A stretch of 64,000 nt of DNA from positions 48,457-112,456 of the forward strand of contig JBDHVC010000007.1 in assembly GCA_039809495.1 (NCBI GenBank), in the 5' to 3' direction. The notes under the pieces are model-generated. The model did not search any database and had not been told where the DNA came from. It saw only the letters and a program-made list of their open reading frames with translations. This DNA comes from JAFLCL01 sp039809495. Lineage in GTDB: Bacteria; Myxococcota_A; Polyangia; Polyangiales; Sandaracinaceae. Made by a program: the position numbers and the translations under genes. Numbering within the stretch: position 1 is the first letter of the stretch; each line of letters begins with the position of its first letter. Positions 43,870 through 52,933 of this stretch are shown piece after piece.

Positions 43870-44934
43870 GTGCCTCGAGCGAGCCGCAACCTCCTCGCCG
43901 TCATCGGCCTCGCGGTCCTCGTGTTCGCGCTCGTCTTCGCGCTCGCGCGGAGGCTGCCCCCGCGCGGCCTCGTCGAGAGCGCGCCCGAGGGCACGGTCCT
44001 CGCGGCGGACCTGGCGGTGCCGGCGCTCCGGCGCTCCTCGCTCCTCGAGCGCTGGATCGGAGCGCGCGGCGCGGGCTTCGCGAGGCTGCGCGCGCTCTGC
44101 GGCGACGATCCGCTCGACGGGATCGATCGCGTCCAGCTCTTCGTGCTCGGCGGCGCGGAGCGCGCGCCCACGCTCGACGTGACCCTCGAAGAGATCGCGA
44201 TCGTCGCGGAGGGGCGCCTCGATCACGAGCGGCTCGCGGCCTGCCTCGATCGGGCGGTCGAGGAGGAAGGCGGCGGGGTCCACCCGACGCGGATCGAGGG
44301 TGTCGACGCCCTCCGGAGCGATCACGGCTCGAGCGTGGCCGCCTTCGTCGGTCGCGATCGGATCGTCGTCGGCGCGGAGCGCGTCGTCGCCGAGATGATC
44401 CGCCGAGAGAGCGGCGCGGCGCGCGATCGGGCGCCGGATCCGGAGCTCGCGCGGCTCCTCGCGGCGCTCGATCCGCGCGCGCAGGTCCGGCTCGTCGCGC
44501 ACCTCCCCTCGGCGTGGAGCCGGACGCTCGCGCGCGCGACCGCGCCCTTCAGCGAGGGCCTCGAGCTCGAAGCGGCGCGCGCGCTCGCGCTCGACGCGAG
44601 CTTCGACGAGGGCCTCGCGCTCCACGTCCGGCTCGCCCTCGACGCGACGGAGCGCGCGCGCGGCGTCGCCGACACGCTCGCGCGGCGGATCACGATCGCT
44701 CGGGCCGACCCGGAGATCGCGACGAGCGCGCTCGGCGTGACCCTCGCGCGGCTCTCCGTCACCGCGGACGGACCCGACGTCGACGCTCGAATCCGGCTCG
44801 ATCGCGCGGAGATCGACGCGACCGTCGCGCTCGCGCGGCGCTGGATGGGGAGCGCCGCGCGCGCCGACGAGGAGCGAGGCCCCGAGGCGAGCGCCGAGGG
44901 CGCGGCCGAGGCGGCGCCGCCCGCCACCGAGTGA
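43870..44934 (+). CDS. Membrane-anchored protein, unknown; distant relative of the gene at 13003
   Basis: 354 residues. A transmembrane helix lies at residues about 6-25. The folded region begins with an AADLAVPALRRSSLLERW segment, continues PLDGIDRVQLFVLGG and has regular strand-helix pairs (IVAEGRLDHERLAACLD; AAFVGRDRIVVGAERVV). The order of elements resembles that of the proline-tailed protein at 13003-14493, although sequence identity looks low. No catalytic motif is seen. The Ala/Glu-rich C-terminus is probably disordered. The GTG start is taken for the membrane helix and the hexamer 8 nt upstream; an in-frame start 13 codons earlier exists. Confidence 0.55.
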   Translation: MPRASRNLLAVIGLAVLVFALVFALARRLPPRGLVESAPEGTVLAADLAVPALRRSSLLERWIGARGAGFARLRALCGDDPLDGIDRVQLFVLGGAERAPTLDVTLEEIAIVAEGRLDHERLAACLDRAVEEEGGGVHPTRIEGVDALRSDHGSSVAAFVGRDRIVVGAERVVAEMIRRESGAARDRAPDPELARLLAALDPRAQVRLVAHLPSAWSRTLARATAPFSEGLELEAARALALDASFDEGLALHVRLALDATERARGVADTLARRITIARADPEIATSALGVTLARLSVTADGPDVDARIRLDRAEIDATVALARRWMGSAARADEERGPEASAEGAAEAAPPATE

Positions 44935-45015
44935 CGCCGCGCCTCGTGGCCGCGCGCGCGAGCGTTGCGTGGGTCGCGGCGCGCACGTACTGTCCGCGAC
45001 GCCCTCGGAGGTCTC

Positions 45016-45981
45016 GTGTCAGCCCGCCCCCTCCTCGCTCGCGTCGTCGAATTCTTCACGCTGAAGGACGCTCTCCGCGCCGCCGAGGGCGTGCCGGAGC
45101 GGACGCGTTCGGCGCTCGCCGAGCGGCTCGCGCTCGGACGTCAGCGAGCCGACTGCGCCGACATCCTCTGGACGAACGGGCACACCGCCGAGGGGCTCTC
45201 GCTCGCGCTCGCCGCGCTCGACGCGACCGTCGAGGGCGCGAGCGGCGAGGGCGCGGAGGGCGAAGCGGCGGGGGAGCCGCGGGACGCCTGGGAGCGGCTC
45301 CGCGAGGCGCTCCTGAGCCACATGGATCGGATCGAGCTCGACGATCTCCGCGACGTCTTGCGGCGCGCCGAGGGGCCGCTGCCCAAGACCGATCGCGACG
45401 TGAGCCCGGCGCACGCCGAGCTTTTCGCCGAGCTCGTCCGCGCGCGGACCCGGATCGATCGCGTGCTCGCGCCGCGCGCGCTCACGAAGCGCGCGATCGG
45501 CTTCTCGCGAGCGCTCCGCGTCGGCGCCGCGATCCTCGTCCTCGTCGGCGTCGCGCTGGCGCTCGCGCTGGCGCTCCGGCGCCCCTCCGCGATGTTCGCG
45601 AGCGCCTCCGCGTTCTTCGAGCAGTCCCCGCGCTTCGCGCCCGAGATGGCGATCGATGGCTCCGCGACCACGTCGTGGCTCTTGCCCGACGGCGCGACGG
45701 GGTGGCTCGAGGTCTCGCTGAGCCCACCTCGGCACGTCGATCGCGTCCGCCTCCTCAACACGACGAACCCGCCGTGGTCCGATCGGGCGACCCGCGACTA
45801 CCGGCTCGAGCTCTACGCGCACGGCGCGCTCGCGCGCACCCTCGACGGATCGTTCGAGTGGACGGACGCGCCCTCGTTCGTCGATCGAGACGTCGGGCTC
45901 GACGACATCGATCGGGTCCGCTTCGTCGTGCGGAGCTTCCATCGCGTCGGCGCTGGGCTCGCCGAGCTCCAGATCGACTGA
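45016..45981 (+). CDS. Membrane protein with C-terminal discoidin-like (F5/8 type C) domain
   Basis: 321 residues. The N-terminal 165 residues are helical and charged, containing a KRAIGFSRAL segment before a transmembrane helix (about 178-198, GAAILVLVGVALALALAL). The C-terminal 115 residues resemble a discoidin/NedA-like fold: FAPEMAIDGSATTSWL, then WLEVSLSPPRHVDRVRLLN and DYRLELYAHG. Such domains bind sugars or surfaces, here probably in the periplasm. GGAGGT stands 3 nt before the GTG start, and TACTGT about 22 nt upstream is a candidate -10. The helical N-terminus is unassigned. Confidence 0.65.
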   Translation: MSARPLLARVVEFFTLKDALRAAEGVPERTRSALAERLALGRQRADCADILWTNGHTAEGLSLALAALDATVEGASGEGAEGEAAGEPRDAWERLREALLSHMDRIELDDLRDVLRRAEGPLPKTDRDVSPAHAELFAELVRARTRIDRVLAPRALTKRAIGFSRALRVGAAILVLVGVALALALALRRPSAMFASASAFFEQSPRFAPEMAIDGSATTSWLLPDGATGWLEVSLSPPRHVDRVRLLNTTNPPWSDRATRDYRLELYAHGALARTLDGSFEWTDAPSFVDRDVGLDDIDRVRFVVRSFHRVGAGLAELQID

Positions 45982-46017
45982 TCGGCCCTCCCGCGTCACG
46001 CGGCCGCGCGCGGCCGA

Positions 46018-48363
46018 TCACGCCTCCGGCTCGCCGCTCGTTCCTCTTCCCCTCGCGCGCTCGGTCGGCGCCCTGCGCTCCGCCGGCGGGGGCTCGGAGC
46101 GGCGGCTCTCGAGCCGCGCGTCGCGCGACGTCGGACCGCGGACGGTCGGCTCGGGCGCGTGCGAGCGCTCCGCCGCGCCGCTCGCGCCCTCGAGCGTCGG
46201 CCGGTTGCGGACGGGGCGCACCGCGAACGGTCGATCCGTGCGCTCACGGGCGTCGGCGAGCTCGGCCGCGGCGCGCGTGCGGGCGAGGCGCTCGCGCTGC
46301 GCGTGGACGCCGACGCCGTCGACCGGGCGAGGAGGCCGCGCGTAGCTCCCGTCGGGGAGCAGACGATAGGCCTTGACGTCGTCCCGCAGCTCGAGCTCGA
46401 GCACCTCGTCGACGATCCGATCCCGCAGGGCCGGATCCTCGATGGGATAGAGCACCTCGACGCGCCGATGAAAATTGCGAGGCATCCAGTCGGCGCTCGA
46501 GCAGTACACCTCCCTCGCGCCCCCCGCCTCGAAGAGAAAGACGCGGGTGTGCTCGAGGAACCGATCGATCGTCGCGCGCACGCGGATGTTCTCGCTCATG
46601 CCCGGGATCCCCGGCCGCAGGCAGCAGATCCCGCGCACGATGAGGTCGATCGACACGCCCGCGACCGACGCGCGGTAGAGCGCGAGGACCACGTCGGGAT
46701 CGACGAGCGCGTTCATCTTCGCGACGATGCGGGCGGGCCGCCCCTCTCGCGCGTTTCGAGCCTCGCGCTCGATGAGCCCGAGGATGCGCTCGTAGAGGCC
46801 GAGCGGCGCGACGGCGAGCGTGCGCCAGGCGGCGGGCGCGGTGCACGACGTGAGGAGGTTGAAGAGCGCGCTCGCGTCCTCGCCGAAGTCGTCCCGGCAG
46901 GTGAAGAAGCTGAGATCGGCGTAGACGAGCGCCGTGGTCGGGTTGTAGTTGCCCGTGCCGAGGTGGACGTAGCGGCGCAGCTCCTGCCCCTCGCGTCGGA
47001 CGACGAGCGCCGCCTTCGCGTGGGTCTTGAGGCCGAGGAGCCCGTAGACGACGTGGACCCCGGCCTCCTCCATGCGCCGCGCCCAGGCGATGTTGTTCTC
47101 CTCGTCGAAGCGCGCCTTGATCTCGACGAGGGCCGTGACCTCCTTGTGGTTCTCCGCCGCTCGGATCAGCGCCTTGACGATGGAGCTGTCGCCGCTCGTG
47201 CGGTAGAGGGTCTGCTTGATCGCGAGGACGTCGGGGTCGATCGCGGCCCGCTCGACGAAGTCGACGACGGGATCGAACGACTCGTAGGGGTGATGCAGGA
47301 GCAGATCCCCCTCGCGGATCGCCGCGAAGAGATCGCGCCGGTGCCGAAGCGGCGGCAGCCGCTCGGGGACGAAGGGGGGGTCGCGCAGGCTCGGATCGGC
47401 CTGGAGCGTGTCGCCCAGGCGCTCGAGGTCCGGGAGCGCGAGCGGCCCCTCGGTGCGGATCACGTAGCGCGGATCGACGTCGACCGACTGCCTCAGCATC
47501 TCGACGGCCGCGCGCTCCGCGCGCTGGTCCACGATCACCGCGACGGCGATGCCGCGATCGCGCCGTCGCACCTCTTGCTTGACGATCTCGAGGAGATCCT
47601 CGGCCTCCTCCTCGTCGATGGAGAGGTCGAAATTGCGCACGACCCGAAACGGCCACGCGCCGCGGCACTCGAAGCCGGGGAAGAGATCCCCCATGAACGA
47701 CGCGATGAGATCGTCGAGGAGCACGTACGCCGCGCGGACGGCCCCGCGCTCCTCCGAGGGGACCCGCACGAGCCGTGGGAGCACCCGCGGCACCTGGACG
47801 ATCGCGAAGGCGGGCGCGTCTCGGCTCGTCCCCGTCCCGGAGAGCACGGCGACGAGGTTGAGGCTCTTGTTGCGGAGGTGAGGGAACGGGTGACCCGGAT
47901 CGATCGCGAGCGGCGTGAGCACGGGGAGGACCTGCTCTCGGAAGTCGCGCTCGACGTCGGCGCGCCCCTCGGGGGAGAGCCGCGCGACCGAGAGGAGGTG
48001 CACGCCGCGACGCGCGAGCTCGGGGATGAGCTCCTCGTTCATGATCTCGCGCAGCTCCGCGATCATCGGCGCGACGCGGAGCGCGATCGCCGCGAGCTGC
48101 TCCTCCGGCGTCAGCCCGTCCTCGTAGGTGTTCGCGACTCCGTCGTGGACCTGGCCGACGAGCCCCGCGACGCGGACCATGAAGAATTCGTCGAGGTTCT
48201 CGGCGGCGATCGCCACGAACTTCAGCCGCTCGAGCAGGGGCACGCTCGGATCGCGCGCCTCGCGGAGCACGCGCTCGTCGAACGCGAGCCACGAGAGCTC
48301 GCGGTTCTCGAACATCTCCTTCGTCCCGCTCGCCAGATCGACGTTTCGCACGGCGACGCTCAT
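46018..48363 (-). CDS. ppk: Polyphosphate kinase 1
   Basis: 781 residues, about 90 longer than typical PPK1 because of a basic, Arg/Pro-rich C-terminal tail. It makes polyphosphate reversibly from ATP. The N domain starts MFENRELSWLAFDERVLREA. The head domain is followed by the PLD-like catalytic domains: KTHAKAALVVRRE (autophosphorylated His), RYVHLGTGNYNPTTA, MNALVDPDVV and HTRVFLFEAGG (second His). The long tail is likely disordered and could be lineage-specific. No ppx is adjacent. The ATG is favoured by a TACGCT hexamer 6 nt upstream. Confidence 0.96.
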   Translation of the reverse strand: MSVAVRNVDLASGTKEMFENRELSWLAFDERVLREARDPSVPLLERLKFVAIAAENLDEFFMVRVAGLVGQVHDGVANTYEDGLTPEEQLAAIALRVAPMIAELREIMNEELIPELARRGVHLLSVARLSPEGRADVERDFREQVLPVLTPLAIDPGHPFPHLRNKSLNLVAVLSGTGTSRDAPAFAIVQVPRVLPRLVRVPSEERGAVRAAYVLLDDLIASFMGDLFPGFECRGAWPFRVVRNFDLSIDEEEAEDLLEIVKQEVRRRDRGIAVAVIVDQRAERAAVEMLRQSVDVDPRYVIRTEGPLALPDLERLGDTLQADPSLRDPPFVPERLPPLRHRRDLFAAIREGDLLLHHPYESFDPVVDFVERAAIDPDVLAIKQTLYRTSGDSSIVKALIRAAENHKEVTALVEIKARFDEENNIAWARRMEEAGVHVVYGLLGLKTHAKAALVVRREGQELRRYVHLGTGNYNPTTALVYADLSFFTCRDDFGEDASALFNLLTSCTAPAAWRTLAVAPLGLYERILGLIEREARNAREGRPARIVAKMNALVDPDVVLALYRASVAGVSIDLIVRGICCLRPGIPGMSENIRVRATIDRFLEHTRVFLFEAGGAREVYCSSADWMPRNFHRRVEVLYPIEDPALRDRIVDEVLELELRDDVKAYRLLPDGSYARPPRPVDGVGVHAQRERLARTRAAAELADARERTDRPFAVRPVRNRPTLEGASGAAERSHAPEPTVRGPTSRDARLESRRSEPPPAERRAPTERARGRGTSGEPEA

Positions 48364-48369
48364 GGCCCG

Positions 48370-48375
48370 AGCGTA
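48370..48375 (-). promoter_or_regulatory. Candidate leaderless -10 hexamer TACGCT (ppk)
   Basis: TACGCT lies 6 nt before the ppk ATG. No Shine-Dalgarno or clear -35 is visible. Confidence 0.45.
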
Positions 48376-48481
48376 GCCGAGCCCCATCGCCGAGGCGCGC
48401 GCACGCCGCCCGAGCTTGCAGTCTCGGGAACTCGGGCCATGGTCGGGGCCCGCCGCCCGTCCGCGGCGGGATGGAGACCCC

Positions 48482-50851
48482 ATGCGCGCCTCGCTCGTCG
48501 TTTCGTCGCTCGCCCTCGCCCTCGCCGTCGCGCTCGCCGCACCCTCGGCCGCCGAGGCCCAGCGCTCGCGCCACGCGGACGTGTGGACCTTCGGCACGCA
48601 CTGCCGCATGAGCTGGGACGCGGCTGCCCGGACGCCGACCGGCGGCACCTTCGCGCCGATCGCGACCGCCGAGGGCTGCGCCTCCTTCGCGGACCCGTCG
48701 AGCGGCGAATTGCTCGTGGCGTCCGACGGCGTGACCGTCTGGGACGGCGCGGGGACGATGGTCGCGACGGGGCTCCAGGGGCACACGTCGTCCATGCACT
48801 CGGGGATCATCATCCCGCGGCCGCTCACGCCGAACCGCCTCTTCGTGATCACGCACAAGGAGGGCACGAGTTCGACGGTCGCTTACCGCGAGATCGAATT
48901 CCTCCCGGCGGCTCCCCCGGCCATGCCCAGGCCGTCGGTCACCGCGATCGGCTCGAACGTCAGCGTGACGCTCGACGGCGGCGCGGCGACCGGCCGCGAG
49001 GGGATGCTCCTCATCCCGCACGCGAACGGCGTCGACTACTGGCTGCTCATCGCGGGCGACGGCTACGTCTTCATCGCGCCCGTCACGGTCGACGGCATCG
49101 GGACGGTCCGACGCGTCGCCACGATGGTCCCGATCTGGACCGTCGGCTGGAACCTCTTCGCCGCGAGCAACGCGGGTGATCGCCTCGTCGTCTCGGACAA
49201 TTCGTCGGTCGAGGGCCTCCCCCGCGGGATCTACGCGTTCGACTTCGACCGAGCGACGGGCACGCTCTCGGGTCGCCGTCAGCTCACCGCGGACCTCGAT
49301 CGCGAGTACTACGGCGGCGCCTTCTCGCCCGACGACACGAAGCTCTACTTCACGACGCTCACGTCGCGCCGCGGCACGGCGACGACGCCGCAGGTGAGCC
49401 GCGTCTACCAGTACGACTTCACGGCCGGCGTGTTCACCAAGCTCGCCGAGCTCGACACGCCCTACTTCAACGGTCAGGCCCGGCTCGGCCCCGACGGACG
49501 CGTCTACGTCGCCACCGGGACGGCGCCCGACTCGTCCGTGAGCGTCATCGAGACCCCGAACGCGGCCGGGCTCGCGGCCGGCTTCCGCTGGGGATCCTTC
49601 GCGATGCCCGCGGCCTGCAGCCCCGCGCTCGGTCTGCCCCAGACCGTCTCCCCGACCGCGCGCCTGCTCTTCGGCGTGGACATCACGGCGCCGGTCGGGA
49701 GCCACGGCGCGACCACCGCGACGCCGCGGGGGACGGCGAACGTCGCCGACGGCCAGACCATCACCGTCACCGTCACCGGCGAGGGCGGCTACGTCCAGAC
49801 CTGCACCGCCGTCGTCCACGCGCTCGCGTGGGAGTGCGCGCCAGGCGCGATCACCGGGCTCACCCCCGGCGCGACGTACGAGATCGAGGCCGTGCTCTCG
49901 CCGAGCGTCCGAGACCACGACACCTTCACCGTCGTCGACTGCTTCCGCGACGCGGACTGCGACACGAGCGCTCAGTTCTGCAACACCGAGTCGCACGCGT
50001 GCGTGCCGCGGATCACGAACGGCAACCACGTCCCGACGATCGCGGGGCACGATCCGACGCTGGACGGGGAGTGCAGCGCGCCCGTGGGCGACGCGACGTG
50101 CGTGAGCCGCGTCTGCGAGGCGAGCGACGACCTCTGCGGCTACCGCAACGGGACCGACGGCGGCCCCTGCACCGCGACGACGGGCGCGATCGTCTGCCGC
50201 TCCGGCGTCTGCTCGCCGACCGACGGACACTGCGGCTACCTCGACGGCGAGGGCCCCTGCAGCGCCGCCGACGGCGCGATCGTGTGTCGCTCGGGCCTCT
50301 GCGGCGACGACGGCCGCTGCCGGCCGACCACGGGCTGTGACACCGACGCCGACTGCATCACCGACACGCAGTACTGCGACACGCCGAGCCACACCTGCGT
50401 GCCGCGCGTCCCGAACGACATGGCGGTCCCGACGACGCCCGGTCACGTCCCGACGCTCGACGGCACCTGCACCGAGGCGGCCGCCGACGCCGCGTGCCTG
50501 AGCCGCGTGTGCGAGGAGAGCGACGATCGCTGCGGCTTCTTGCCCGGCTCTCCCTGCACCTCGCCCATCGAGTGTCGGACGTTCATCTGCGCGCCGGAGG
50601 GACGCTGCGGCGTCTGCGACGAGCGCACGGCTTGCCCGAGCGGTGAGGTCTGTGACCTCGCGGACGGCACCTGCCACGCGAGCGACGCGGGCGTGAGCGG
50701 CGACGTCGACGGCGGCGTCGGCGAGCCGGTCCGCGGCCTCGCGGGCGGCGCGTGCGGCTGCTCGGTGCGCACGGACGCCTCGGAGGGCGCGTGGCTCTCC
50801 GTGCTCGGCCTCCTCGGGCTGGTCGTGGTGCGTCGCCGCCGGCGGCGCTGA
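48482..50851 (+). CDS. Secreted propeller/Cys-rich protein with MYXO-CTERM sorting tail
   Basis: 789 residues. The signal peptide ends AAEAQ near residue 24. Residues about 25-400 look like a beta-propeller of the YncE kind (blades such as IYAFDFDRATGTLSGRRQL and LYFTTLTSRRG). An Ig-like stretch follows, then a Cys-rich region of about residues 480-740 in which one module (DADCDTSAQFCNTESHACVPR...SRVCEASDDLCGY) recurs as DADCITDTQYCDTPSHTCVPR...SRVCEESDDRCGF. The C-terminus has GGACGCSVR, a hydrophobic helix (WLSVLGLLGLVVV) and five or six Arg: the MYXO-CTERM signal recognised by myxosortase. It is therefore probably a lipidated or surface-attached protein. GGAG lies 6 nt before the ATG. Confidence 0.85.
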   Translation: MRASLVVSSLALALAVALAAPSAAEAQRSRHADVWTFGTHCRMSWDAAARTPTGGTFAPIATAEGCASFADPSSGELLVASDGVTVWDGAGTMVATGLQGHTSSMHSGIIIPRPLTPNRLFVITHKEGTSSTVAYREIEFLPAAPPAMPRPSVTAIGSNVSVTLDGGAATGREGMLLIPHANGVDYWLLIAGDGYVFIAPVTVDGIGTVRRVATMVPIWTVGWNLFAASNAGDRLVVSDNSSVEGLPRGIYAFDFDRATGTLSGRRQLTADLDREYYGGAFSPDDTKLYFTTLTSRRGTATTPQVSRVYQYDFTAGVFTKLAELDTPYFNGQARLGPDGRVYVATGTAPDSSVSVIETPNAAGLAAGFRWGSFAMPAACSPALGLPQTVSPTARLLFGVDITAPVGSHGATTATPRGTANVADGQTITVTVTGEGGYVQTCTAVVHALAWECAPGAITGLTPGATYEIEAVLSPSVRDHDTFTVVDCFRDADCDTSAQFCNTESHACVPRITNGNHVPTIAGHDPTLDGECSAPVGDATCVSRVCEASDDLCGYRNGTDGGPCTATTGAIVCRSGVCSPTDGHCGYLDGEGPCSAADGAIVCRSGLCGDDGRCRPTTGCDTDADCITDTQYCDTPSHTCVPRVPNDMAVPTTPGHVPTLDGTCTEAAADAACLSRVCEESDDRCGFLPGSPCTSPIECRTFICAPEGRCGVCDERTACPSGEVCDLADGTCHASDAGVSGDVDGGVGEPVRGLAGGACGCSVRTDASEGAWLSVLGLLGLVVVRRRRRR

Positions 50852-50889
50852 ACCTCGAGGAGCGCGCGGCGGGCTCGGCTCGACCGAGC

Positions 50890-52863
50890 TCAAGCGCCGG
50901 GGGGCGACGCGTCGCCGGACGGCGCGTCGCTCGGGGGCGCGTCGCTCGAGGGCGCTCCGGCGCTCGGTGATCCCTCGATCGAGGGCGCGTCGCTCGGGGG
51001 TGCGTCGCTCGGTGCGCCCGCCTCGCCCTCCGTCTCCGCGTCGCCCGATGCGCTCGCGCCCTCACCGCGATCGCTCGAGCCCGCGTCGAGCGGCGGCGCG
51101 CTCGCCTCGACCTGGCCGCGCAGCTCGGCCGGGACGCGATCGGGGGTCGTGTAGACGATCAGCTCCTGCCCGACCGCGAGCACGGTGTCGCGCGGCATGA
51201 TGTTGATGCGACACACCGAGCCGATCGAGATCCCGAAGCGCGTGGCGATGCTCGAGAGCGTGTCGCGCTCGCGCACGCGATAGCGGAGCCGGACCCGCCC
51301 CTCTTGGCGGACGTGGTGCTCGTAGAACTCCTCGCTGCCCATGACGAGGAGCCGCACCTCCTCGGGCGAGAGCACGAGCGCGGTCGCGGTGTCGAAGTCG
51401 CGCGGCACGAAGAGCTGGAGGAAGAGCCCGTCCTGGAGCGTCGCGCGCGGATCGACCTCGTTCCACTCGCGGATCTCCGCCTCGGTCACGCCGAAGAAGC
51501 GCGCGACGTCGGCGAGCCGATCGCCGCGCGCCACGCGGTAGAAGACGCGCTGGCGCCCCTCGTAGCGGAACGTCCGCGGCGGCACGACGACGACCGGCGG
51601 CTCCGCGAAGCTCTCCGCGCGAGGCGCGACGGCGGGGACCATGAGATCGAAGCCGGGCCGGACGCTCTCCGCGTCGCTCAGCGCGTTGAGCGTCCGGAGC
51701 GCGGCCTCCGTCGTCCGGAAGCGGCGCGCGATGCTCGTGAGATCCTCGCCGAAGCGCACGACGTAGGGCGCGTTCGCCGGGCGCGAGGGGCGCACGCGGG
51801 GCCACTGACGCGCGAACGTCGCGCCCGCGCCGCTCCCGACGCGGACGTCGAAGAGCTCGCGCCCGGGCGGCGCGCGATCGTGCCGCAGCGCGGGGTTGAG
51901 CCGCCGGAGCTCCTCGAGGCTCGTGCCGCTCGCGCGCGCGACGTCCTGGAGCGTCGTCCCGCCGGGCACCTGCACCTCGTCCCAGGCGAGCGGCGCCTCC
52001 CGCGCGAGATCCCCGAGGCCGAAGCGCTCGAGGTTTCGTCCGACGATGGCGCACGCCATCACCTTCGCGACGTAGAGGTTCGTCTCGAAGGGGAGCGCCG
52101 CCTCGAGGCGCGTGAGGCGCCAGTAGTCGTTCGTCCCGTAGCGACGGATGGCGCGCAGGAGCGCTCCGTAGCCCATGTTGTAGGCCGCGAACGCGAGCTC
52201 CCACGTCCCGAAGCGCTCGTGGAGCGCGCCGAGATAGCGCGCCCCGGCGCGCGTCGAGGCCTCCGGATCCATCCGCTCGTCGAGCCAGTGCGACTGCGCG
52301 AGCCCGTACTCCGCGCCGGTGCCGCCGACGAATTGCCAGAGCCCGACGGCGCCCGCGCCCGAGCGCGCGCGCGGATCGAAGCCGCTCTCGATCATCGCGA
52401 GGTAGAGGATGTCCTCGGGCATCCCCTCGCGACGCAGCGCGTCGCGGATCATCGGCCCGTAGCGCTCCATCCGCGCCATCCAGCCGCGGATGAGCGCGCG
52501 CCCGCGCGGGTCGTCTCGAAAGAACTCGAGGTAGCGGATGACGCGCTCGTCCCAACGAACCGGGATGTCGGGGAGCGCGAGCCCCTCGAGCCACGAGAGA
52601 TCGCGGCGGCGCCCCTCGGCCACGAGCGGCGCCGCGTCCGGCACGGCGCTCGTCAGGGAAGGCGGGAGCAGCCCGAGCGAGGCGGGCGCGGGGTCGGCGG
52701 GCGGCTCGTCGTGGGGCGGGAAGATCTCGTACTCGGCGAGGCGCAGCGCGCGCAGCTCCTCGGACTCCCGCTCTTGGGCGCGCGAGGCGGCCGGCGCGAG
52801 CGCGCCCGACGAGAGCGAGACGCCGAGGAGCCAGCCGACGATGCGGACACGGGAGACGCGCAC
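50890..52863 (-). CDS. MltD-like lytic transglycosylase with LysM repeats
   Basis: 657 residues. A signal peptide covers residues about 8-28. The SLT (GH23) domain is at about 115-260: AMIESGFDPRARSGAGAVGLW contains the catalytic Glu, and AFAAYNMGYGALLRA follows. Four LysM-like repeats follow at about 300-345, 375-420, 440-485 and 540-585. The C-terminal 70 residues are Asp/Ala/Pro/Ser repeats. It cleaves glycan strands of peptidoglycan in the periplasm. The GTG start is tentative; TAGAGA lies 8 nt upstream. Confidence 0.88.
   Translation of the reverse strand: MRVSRVRIVGWLLGVSLSSGALAPAASRAQERESEELRALRLAEYEIFPPHDEPPADPAPASLGLLPPSLTSAVPDAAPLVAEGRRRDLSWLEGLALPDIPVRWDERVIRYLEFFRDDPRGRALIRGWMARMERYGPMIRDALRREGMPEDILYLAMIESGFDPRARSGAGAVGLWQFVGGTGAEYGLAQSHWLDERMDPEASTRAGARYLGALHERFGTWELAFAAYNMGYGALLRAIRRYGTNDYWRLTRLEAALPFETNLYVAKVMACAIVGRNLERFGLGDLAREAPLAWDEVQVPGGTTLQDVARASGTSLEELRRLNPALRHDRAPPGRELFDVRVGSGAGATFARQWPRVRPSRPANAPYVVRFGEDLTSIARRFRTTEAALRTLNALSDAESVRPGFDLMVPAVAPRAESFAEPPVVVVPPRTFRYEGRQRVFYRVARGDRLADVARFFGVTEAEIREWNEVDPRATLQDGLFLQLFVPRDFDTATALVLSPEEVRLLVMGSEEFYEHHVRQEGRVRLRYRVRERDTLSSIATRFGISIGSVCRINIMPRDTVLAVGQELIVYTTPDRVPAELRGQVEASAPPLDAGSSDRGEGASASGDAETEGEAGAPSDAPPSDAPSIEGSPSAGAPSSDAPPSDAPSGDASPPGA
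50921..51013. repeat. Imperfect 15-bp repeat units, in-frame
   Basis: GGCGCGTCGCTCGGG-like units occur at 50921-50935, 50936-50950, 50984-50998 and 50999-51013, separated by 33 bp of related sequence. They encode SDAPP-like repeats in the tail of the transglycosylase. Confidence 0.75.
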
Positions 52864-52871
52864 GGCCGAAG

Positions 52872-52877
52872 TCTCTA
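52872..52877 (-). promoter_or_regulatory. Candidate -10 hexamer TAGAGA
   Basis: TAGAGA lies 8 nt before the GTG of the transglycosylase. It is a weaker match because the last base is A. Confidence 0.25.
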
Positions 52878-52933
52878 GCGGCTTGGGCCGCGCGCGCAAA
52901 GAAACGCCCGAGATCGCCCGGCGTGGGCCCGCG

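Noticed and set aside
46159..49179. A 1006-residue plus-strand open frame across ppk
   Set aside because: It is antisense to ppk, has biased composition and ends inside a frame that conflicts with the MYXO-CTERM gene.
46244..50893. A 1549-residue open frame on the minus strand overlapping ppk and the MYXO-CTERM gene
   Set aside because: It reads antisense through 48482-50851 and in another frame through ppk, with Arg/Ala/Asp-rich composition and no domain. It is a by-product of high GC.
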